This document shows, one piece after another, positions 58,718 through 64,000 of a DNA stretch of 64,000 bases. The position numbers and the translations under genes were made by a program. Each line of letters begins with the position of its first letter. Position 1 is the first letter of the stretch. Under the pieces are notes generated by a model. It was not told where the DNA came from and made no database searches. It saw only the letters and a list, made by a program, of their open reading frames with translations. Location of the stretch: assembly GCF_900102965.1 (NCBI RefSeq), contig NZ_FNGM01000011.1, positions 47,265-111,264 on the forward strand. Reading direction: 5' to 3'. The DNA is from Paenibacillus jilunlii. Lineage in GTDB: Bacteria; Bacillota; Bacilli; Paenibacillales; Paenibacillaceae.

Positions 58718-60727
58718 TTACTTGAAGTTGATGGTACGGTAGATGATTACAGCTGCTTCTGCACGGGTAGCCGTGTTGTTCGGGTTGAACTTGCCGGCAT
58801 TGCCGATAACCAGGTTATGGCTGGCTGCAAAGGCTACGCCATCCTTCAGGGAAGCAGCGATCTTCGCAGCATCCGCGAATTTAGTCAATGACGAAGCATC
58901 TCCTGCAGTAGCTTGCGGGTTAACAGTCTTGACCGCACGGGCAATCATCGTGGCCATTTCAGCACGGGTGATGGTTGCGTTCGGATCGAACTGGGAAGCG
59001 CTGCGGCCAGTCACGATGCCCTTCTCAGCAGCAACAGCTACATAAGGAGCGTACCAGGCTGTGGAGGCAACATCGCCGAAGCTTTCAGTAGCTGTGCTGT
59101 TCTCCAGGTTCAGCGCACGGATCAGCATCTTGGAGAATTCAGCGCGGGTAACATTGCTCTTCGGAGCGAACTTGCTTGCGCCAACACCTTCAATTGCGCC
59201 TTTAGCGGCTACAACTTGAATTTGTCTTCCAGCCCATGCTTGTACGCTTGCAACGTCGTTGAAGTTCACTTTGTTCTCAACTACTGCATAAGTCGAGAAG
59301 GTATCGCGTGGCTCAACGATATAATCACCGTCAACTACGCCGCCATGGAATTCGAGGGCTTTGTAGACCACCTTGGACACGGAGAGCAATTCCTTGTCAA
59401 GGCCAGTTGTATTGGCCAAAGGAAGCTTAATGGTCAATGGCTGTTTGAAGGTTGCTGTCTTCACGCCGCCTACTGTCAGATCGAAAGAGTACACTTTCGA
59501 AGCCAGCTTCAGGCTGGTCAGGGAAGTCACTGTTGTGTCAGCTTCATTCGTAACGGTCAGTGTTACTGCATCACTGAACTGGGATACCGGAATAGTAACT
59601 GTAAGGCCGTTGAAGGTTACTGCGATATTAGCAATACCTTTTGCCTTAGCGGCTTCAATGATCGCTTTGGACAGTGGAACTTCTACTACCTTAGCGTTTA
59701 CAGTGCCCAAGTTCAGGGTAAGGGTAAGGCCAGTCTTTCCAGGGTTCGCTGCCAGCAATGCATCAAAAGCCTTGATCACATCAGCATCAACCAGCTTCAG
59801 GGTTGCTTTGTCGCCGACAATGCTAACCAATTTGGAGACATCGTAGAATCCAGGAGTAGCAGTTGGATTAGTGACTACTGCAGCTGTTCCGCCACCACCG
59901 CCACTGCCACTGCCACTGCCACCACCTGGGTTAGTAGTAGTCAACGGATAAGCGCGAAGATAGGCCAAAGCAAGTGATTGAGCTGCTTTTCTGGCAGATT
60001 TAATTTCTGTATTTACATTATCAAGGGTAAGCACGAGGTCATCAGCAGTAATACCCAGATTGTAAACTGCTTGACTTACTGTCAACGCGCCAGTACCGAT
60101 TCTATGGTCGAGAACCTTGTAGACAGCGTCCTTCACCAGAGTTTTCTGTGAAGCAGGATCAGAAACAATGTTGACCAGGTCCGCACCGGATTTGCTAGCC
60201 AGCATATTGCGAAGCTCTGCTTCCACGCCGTTAGAAGCGAAGAAGAAATCCAGAATGTCGTCAAAGCTAAGGTTTGGAACGTTGGCCTGGGTTGCAATTG
60301 TATTGAACAAAGCAACATTATCCTTATCAAAACGAATGTCTTTCAGCACATTGATATCATTTGCGTATACATCGTATACTACGCTGGAAACGCTCTGGAA
60401 CAATTTCAAGGAAGTAGCTTTTTCTGGATCAGTCAGTTTAATATCCTTAAGAACCGGCTCGAAAATTTTCTCGAACTTCGTTTGACTAAGTAAAGCAACT
60501 TCATCTGAATAGTTCTTCAAATAGGTTACTTCTGTTGCGGTCAAGTTTTTGTAAATAGCGGTAATCTTGTCCTTAACGGCCTGATGGCCAACTTCAGCCG
60601 CTGCAGCGGTTCCAACCAGTCCCAGATGTTGAGCCAGACCAGTACTGCTGAACGGAAAACCTGCAAAGGATGCTGCTGTCATGCTTGCTGCTAGTGTTGA
60701 TACTGCCAACTTTTTCTTCAAAGACAC
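58718..60727 (-). CDS. S-layer homology (SLH) domain surface protein
   Basis: 669 residues from a GTG with AGGTGG upstream. The signal peptide ends GTAAAAEV. About 240 helical residues, a Gly/Ser linker (GGGSGSGSGGGG) and a beta-rich middle follow. Three C-terminal SLH repeats (VNFNDVASVQAWAGRQIQ, FGDVASTAWYAPYVAVAAEK, KFADAAKIAASLKDGVAFA) carry motifs such as SNVTRAEF, ATITRAEM and NTATRAEA. SLH repeats bind pyruvylated secondary wall polymer. It stands alone between two terminator/promoter regions inside the polysaccharide locus. Confidence 0.92.
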   Translation of the reverse strand: MSLKKKLAVSTLAASMTAASFAGFPFSSTGLAQHLGLVGTAAAAEVGHQAVKDKITAIYKNLTATEVTYLKNYSDEVALLSQTKFEKIFEPVLKDIKLTDPEKATSLKLFQSVSSVVYDVYANDINVLKDIRFDKDNVALFNTIATQANVPNLSFDDILDFFFASNGVEAELRNMLASKSGADLVNIVSDPASQKTLVKDAVYKVLDHRIGTGALTVSQAVYNLGITADDLVLTLDNVNTEIKSARKAAQSLALAYLRAYPLTTTNPGGGSGSGSGGGGGTAAVVTNPTATPGFYDVSKLVSIVGDKATLKLVDADVIKAFDALLAANPGKTGLTLTLNLGTVNAKVVEVPLSKAIIEAAKAKGIANIAVTFNGLTVTIPVSQFSDAVTLTVTNEADTTVTSLTSLKLASKVYSFDLTVGGVKTATFKQPLTIKLPLANTTGLDKELLSVSKVVYKALEFHGGVVDGDYIVEPRDTFSTYAVVENKVNFNDVASVQAWAGRQIQVVAAKGAIEGVGASKFAPKSNVTRAEFSKMLIRALNLENSTATESFGDVASTAWYAPYVAVAAEKGIVTGRSASQFDPNATITRAEMATMIARAVKTVNPQATAGDASSLTKFADAAKIAASLKDGVAFAASHNLVIGNAGKFNPNNTATRAEAAVIIYRTINFK

Positions 60728-60868
60728 TTTTCATCCACCTCTTTGTATGTATTTTATTTCTAGTTCTACTGCTAGCATAGATAGAGCCGAAACCCTATGA
60801 CTACACTACTCTGATAAAAAATAACATTAAACCAGTAATACCCATTCTACCATCAATAGAACGCGAGG

Positions 60869-61651
60869 TCACCCTTTACGAGAAAAAAATCCGAACAATC
60901 TATGAAGTTTGCTGTGGGATTGTAGATAATCTGCTCGAATAATCTCCTCATTGCCAATGATTTTTAGCGCATTTTGACGAAAAAAGTCGGATACTGTCGC
61001 TCCTAATTCTTTGGTCAAAACCCCGTAGGCCTCACTCAGACCAAAAGGACGATGCTGATTGTCATGGGCGTCCGAGGCAATCACATGTACAGCATTCCTC
61101 CGGCACAGGTCCAGCGACAGCTTCTGCAGCTTGCTTCCGAACGTTCCGGCCAGGCTCTGGGCAGTAAGCTGGCCCAGTGCGCCAAGCTCTATTAATCTTG
61201 TTAACTTGGAAGGATCGGCAGCTACCTCCGCATTGCGCTCCGGATGGGCAATTACTGGTACGAAGCCTTGAATCAGCAGTTCATGGCAGGTCTCCTCCAT
61301 CGAACGCGGTACCCGCGAAGAAGGCATTTCCAGCAAAATATAGCGTGAACCTGCTAGCGTCAGAAGCTGGCCCTGCTCCAGATCATTCAGCAGATCACTA
61401 TAGATGCGGATTTCCTGGCCGGGAAGCACCTGCAGCAGAACACCGGCCTGCCGGAGCCTCTGATTCAGCTGTTCCACAGCTGGTCCTATATTCGGAGCGG
61501 GGTTCACATATACTCCGTTGGCATGATGAGGCGTGGCGACAACAGTGGATATTCCATCCTTCCCGGCAGCCTGCGCCATGGCGAGAGCCGCATCCCAATC
61601 GGCAGCCCCGTCGTCCATGAAGGGTAGAATGTGGCTATGGATATCTATCAT
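60869..61651 (-). CDS. PHP-type protein tyrosine phosphatase (CpsB/YwqE-like)
   Basis: 260 residues. The metal-binding start IDIHSHILPFMDDGAADW, VVATPHHANGVY and VIAHPERNAEV, IASDAHDNQHRPF define the PHP phosphatase family. It removes phosphate from the CpsD-type kinase and so balances polymer synthesis. In Bacillus and Streptococcus it is adjacent to the kinase genes, but here the SLH gene intervenes. Confidence 0.92.
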   Translation of the reverse strand: MIDIHSHILPFMDDGAADWDAALAMAQAAGKDGISTVVATPHHANGVYVNPAPNIGPAVEQLNQRLRQAGVLLQVLPGQEIRIYSDLLNDLEQGQLLTLAGSRYILLEMPSSRVPRSMEETCHELLIQGFVPVIAHPERNAEVAADPSKLTRLIELGALGQLTAQSLAGTFGSKLQKLSLDLCRRNAVHVIASDAHDNQHRPFGLSEAYGVLTKELGATVSDFFRQNALKIIGNEEIIRADYLQSHSKLHRLFGFFSRKG

Positions 61652-61696
61652 ATGCTTTTTATCGGTCCCTCTCTTACGTATATTTATAGATTTTCT

Positions 61697-61730
61697 AAAA
61701 AAAATACAACCATTTCGCTAGGAAATGATT
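61697..61730 (-). terminator. Terminator after the 195-residue gene
   Basis: The minus-strand stem AATCATTTC (61730-61722) / GAAATGGTT (61716-61708), with one wobble, is followed by GTA and a run of eight T. Confidence 0.75.
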
Positions 61731-61755
61731 GCTAAATTTTAAAATAGTATTCCCG

Positions 61756-62343
61756 CTAGGCTTCCAGTTCGAACAGCTTCCGGGTGATCCGGGCAAGGTT
61801 CCTGTCAATCTCTTGGATCTCCTCATTCCGGCATACCCGGTTACGCTGATCAAGCAGACGGTCAATAGTGACACGCAAGCTCACAATCTCCTGCTCGACC
61901 GCATCGGACTTGTAGAGACGCAGCATTTCGGCAAGCGAATGCTTGTGCTGATAGACCAGCTTGCTGCCCAGCGGCGTAACCTCAGAGACTCTGCGGACCG
62001 AGCCGTTCTCGTATACATACACCATGGTGAAGCCTTGATATATTCGATTTACCGTTCCGGTTCCCTTGTAGGTGACGAACAGCTTGCGGATTGCGTTATT
62101 CAGATGCGGGTTCACAATTCGGCAGGACAAGGCGCATACATAGATGCTCCCTCTTTGCTGGAAGGACAAATGAACCTCCTCGCCCCCAGCTTCCTCCAGG
62201 ACGATTTCCTGTTCCCCGCCGCCCAGAATCTTCACCCGGTGGCTGATGAAGCAGGTATCGGCCGTAAGCAGAAACTGTTTCATTTGAAATTCCGTCATTT
62301 GCAAAGTCGCCTTCACATATTCTGTTGCCAATCTCTGAGCCAT
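61756..62343 (-). CDS. Conserved-looking protein of unknown function
   Basis: 195 residues from the ATG at 62343 (GAGGG 6 nt upstream). Soluble, with no signal peptide. The first ~110 residues look beta-rich (YVCALSCRIVNPHLNNAIRK, FTMVYVYENGSVRRVSEV), and the last ~60 are strongly helical with heptad-like Leu/Ile spacing (DRLLDQRNRVCRNEEIQEID), perhaps a coiled coil. No family was recognised. It lies between engB and the polysaccharide locus with its own terminator. Confidence 0.65.
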   Translation of the reverse strand: MAQRLATEYVKATLQMTEFQMKQFLLTADTCFISHRVKILGGGEQEIVLEEAGGEEVHLSFQQRGSIYVCALSCRIVNPHLNNAIRKLFVTYKGTGTVNRIYQGFTMVYVYENGSVRRVSEVTPLGSKLVYQHKHSLAEMLRLYKSDAVEQEIVSLRVTIDRLLDQRNRVCRNEEIQEIDRNLARITRKLFELEA

Positions 62344-62474
62344 GACCATCCCTCAATTCTTTGTAACAGCCTTTAGCATGATTATACAATGAAGAGCAGC
62401 AGGTTTTCTCATCAGGGGGAACAGGATATAGGCCGATAATTCATCTTATAACGGGAGAAAAGGATAAGAGCCGC

Positions 62475-62507
62475 GGAATACATATGTATTCCTCACTATT
62501 CTGTGAG
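62475..62507. promoter_or_regulatory. Perfect 18-bp palindrome plus adjoining hairpin
   Basis: GGAATACATATGTATTCC (62475-62492) is a perfect palindrome. The adjacent CTCAC-TATTCT-GTGAG (to 62507) can form a small hairpin. It lies between engB and the 195-residue gene, with no T run. It may be an operator or a processing site. Confidence 0.5.
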
Positions 62508-62551
62508 TAATGCGCGCTGATCCTATGGAATACGCATCACAAGGTTACCAT

Positions 62552-63217
62552 TCAAGCTTCGGAAGGATCTTCCGGCTGCGCTTCATTTCCAGCATCTTCA
62601 ATCTCCGGCTCCATAGCCGGCTCCTCTTCGGATGCCTGATTATAACGCTCAATCAGCTCCCATAGTTCATCCCTGCCGAGACCGATCTCAGAGGAAAAGG
62701 AAATGAAGTTATCGCCCGGCAGCACGCCCAGCTCCTGCTTCATAATCTTGATGTGCTTCGGCCAGCGGGTTTTGGGAATCTTGTCTGCTTTGGTAGCCAC
62801 AACACACAGGGGCAGATCGTAATGCTTCAGCCAGTCAAACATCATCTTGTCATTGCCCGTAGGCGGGTGGCGGAGATCCACAATGAGCAGGACCAGCTTC
62901 AGAGTGTCGCGCTCGGCCAGATATTTCTCAACCATTTTGCCCCAGGAGGCGCGCTGGGTTTTGGATACCTTTGCATAGCCATAGCCGGGGAAGTCGACAA
63001 AATACATACTTTCGTTGACCCGGTAATAGTTCATATGCTGCGTCTTGCCCGGTGTAGAACTGGTGCGGGCCAGATTTTTACGGTTAATCATCCGGTTGAT
63101 CAGAGAAGACTTCCCGACGTTGGAGCGCCCTGCCAGAGCAATCTCGGGCAAGGCGTCAACAGGGTATTGATCAGGGCCTACGGCACTGATGATAAATTCG
63201 GCATTGTTAACTTTCAT
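62552..63217 (-). CDS. engB: Ribosome biogenesis GTP-binding protein EngB (YsxC/YihA)
   Basis: 221 residues. G1 AGRSNVGKSSLINRMI, G2-like threonine region RTSSTPGKTQHMNYY, G3 DFPGYGYAKV, G4 VATKADKIP and G5 FSSEIG are all intact. The C-terminal ~25 residues are an acidic extension (EEEPAMEPEIEDAGNEAQPE). Essential GTPase for assembly of the large ribosomal subunit. It is 12 bp after lon, as in Bacillus. Confidence 0.97.
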   Translation of the reverse strand: MKVNNAEFIISAVGPDQYPVDALPEIALAGRSNVGKSSLINRMINRKNLARTSSTPGKTQHMNYYRVNESMYFVDFPGYGYAKVSKTQRASWGKMVEKYLAERDTLKLVLLIVDLRHPPTGNDKMMFDWLKHYDLPLCVVATKADKIPKTRWPKHIKIMKQELGVLPGDNFISFSSEIGLGRDELWELIERYNQASEEEPAMEPEIEDAGNEAQPEDPSEA

Positions 63218-63229
63218 AGGACTTCCTTT

Positions 63230-64000
63230 CTAATGCACACTACTTGGCGCTTCACTGCTGATTTCATTATGGTGTTCGACCAGCGCATGCTTCAGCACCT
63301 GATCCATATGGGAGACCGGCACGAACTCCACATCGCTGCGGACGCTTTCCGGGATGTCCTTCAAGTCGCGCTCGTTGTCCTTTGGCAGCAGGATTTTTTT
63401 GTACCCGGCCCGGTGGGCGGCAAGCGACTTCTCCTTCAGTCCGCCAATCGGCAGGACCCGGCCGCGCAGCGTAATCTCGCCGGTCATCGCCACATCCTTC
63501 GATACATAACGTTTCGTAAGCGCAGAGATTAGCGCGGTAGCAATCGTAATCCCTGCGGACGGACCGTCCTTGGGAATGGCGCCTTCGGGGATGTGGATGT
63601 GAATATCGTTCTTTTCATAAAAATCGGGTGCCAGCCCCAGCTCCTCGGCCTTCGAACGGGTATAGCTGAAGGCAGCCTGCGCTGATTCCTTCATCACATC
63701 GCCCAGTTGTCCCGTCAGGGTCAGCTTGCCGGTTCCCTGGACCACCGTCACTTCGATGAGCAGCGTATCGCCGCCCACTTCCGTCCAGGCCAGTCCGGTA
63801 ACCGTGCCGATCTGATCCTCTAGCTCCGCCATTCCGTAGCGGTACTTCGAAGCGCCCAGGTAATCTTTGACCTCAGAAGGAAGAATGCTTACCTGCTCCT
63901 TCTCGCCAGATACGATAATCTTAGCGGCCTTACGGCACAGCGCAGCGATCTGCTGTTCCAGATTGCGCACCCCGGATTCCCGGGTATACTCGCGGACAAT
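63230..64000 (-). CDS. lon: ATP-dependent protease Lon, C-terminal part (cut by window edge)
   Basis: The frame runs off the window at 64000 (reading REYTRESGVRNLEQQIAAL at the edge), and the visible part is about 256 residues. It includes the end of the AAA+ lid and the complete protease domain, with the catalytic Ser in PKDGPSAGITIATAL and Lys in GGLKEKSLAAHRAGYK. The C-terminal tail (HHNEISSEAPSSVH) is polar. It degrades damaged and regulatory proteins. lon-engB order matches Bacillus. Confidence 0.97.
   Translation of the reverse strand: MVREYTRESGVRNLEQQIAALCRKAAKIIVSGEKEQVSILPSEVKDYLGASKYRYGMAELEDQIGTVTGLAWTEVGGDTLLIEVTVVQGTGKLTLTGQLGDVMKESAQAAFSYTRSKAEELGLAPDFYEKNDIHIHIPEGAIPKDGPSAGITIATALISALTKRYVSKDVAMTGEITLRGRVLPIGGLKEKSLAAHRAGYKKILLPKDNERDLKDIPESVRSDVEFVPVSHMDQVLKHALVEHHNEISSEAPSSVH

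Noticed and set aside
58913..59977. 354-residue open frame antisense to the SLH gene
   Set aside because: It is a shadow frame. The SLH protein has clear domains on the other strand.

Overview
The window looks like a Paenibacillus-type chromosome (Firmicutes, Bacillales). I judge this from the codon usage, the GGAGG-type ribosome binding sites, frequent TTG and GTG starts, an S-layer (SLH) protein, Spo0A-box and PerR-box promoter motifs, and the lon-engB and hemA-hemX gene pairs. In Bacillus subtilis lonA, ysxC (engB), hemA and hemX are adjacent. Here lon-engB (62.5-64 kb) and hemA-hemX (2.2-4.4 kb) keep their order and strand but lie about 58 kb apart, so nearly everything between them is accessory cargo.

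Layout. 0-5.5 kb: the heme/siroheme block hemA-hemX-(1.27 kb of tandem repeats)-precorrin-2 dehydrogenase, with a PerR-like box upstream of hemA, and a PP2C-type phosphatase. 5.5-8.7 kb: a purine salvage operon on the plus strand, with a promoter, a guanine-type riboswitch, a terminator, a purine phosphoribosyltransferase, an IMP dehydrogenase of the Tritrichomonas-like type, and hpt. 8.7-9.8 kb: an HD-GYP protein.

9.8-28.6 kb is the most unusual part: an Rhs/YD-repeat polymorphic toxin locus on the minus strand. A 1856-residue secreted Rhs protein with a C-terminal toxin and its immunity gene is preceded by four secreted proteins. Each of these joins a single short YD hairpin to a different array of extracellular domains (an unnamed beta-domain x3, ricin-type lectin, PA14 x4, GBS-Bsp-like x4). 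Two of the four genes have near-superimposable promoters with tandem Spo0A-like boxes. Downstream of the Rhs gene is a graveyard of displaced toxin/immunity cassettes: a HINT-toxin with a CPCC-type partner, a dead toxin with a surviving partner, and an ART-HYD1 toxin with its partner. An IS256-family element with an exact 8-bp target duplication interrupts it.

28.5-39.9 kb: a decayed VanR/VanS-like two-component system, a CueP-like copper protein, a BNR-repeat secreted protein, three membrane acyltransferases, a kelch/fibronectin secreted protein flanked by an identical 88-bp direct repeat, a FliB-like lysine N-methylase, and a 49-residue gene. 39.9-61.7 kb: a Wzx/Wzy-type capsule or exopolysaccharide cluster on the minus strand. 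It runs from a PHP phosphatase (CpsB-like), SLH protein, CpsC, CpsD, and a UDP-sugar dehydratase to two exported or anchored proteins. Then come an initiating sugar transferase, an epimerase, glycosyltransferases (one an alpha-1,2-fucosyltransferase with an 11-C homopolymer), a flippase, a polymerase, ugd and rfbACB. The 43-53 kb part is visibly AT-rich compared with its flanks, as expected of a strain-variable block.

Function assignments come from motif recognition by eye and recall of protein families. No database search, alignment or folding was run.
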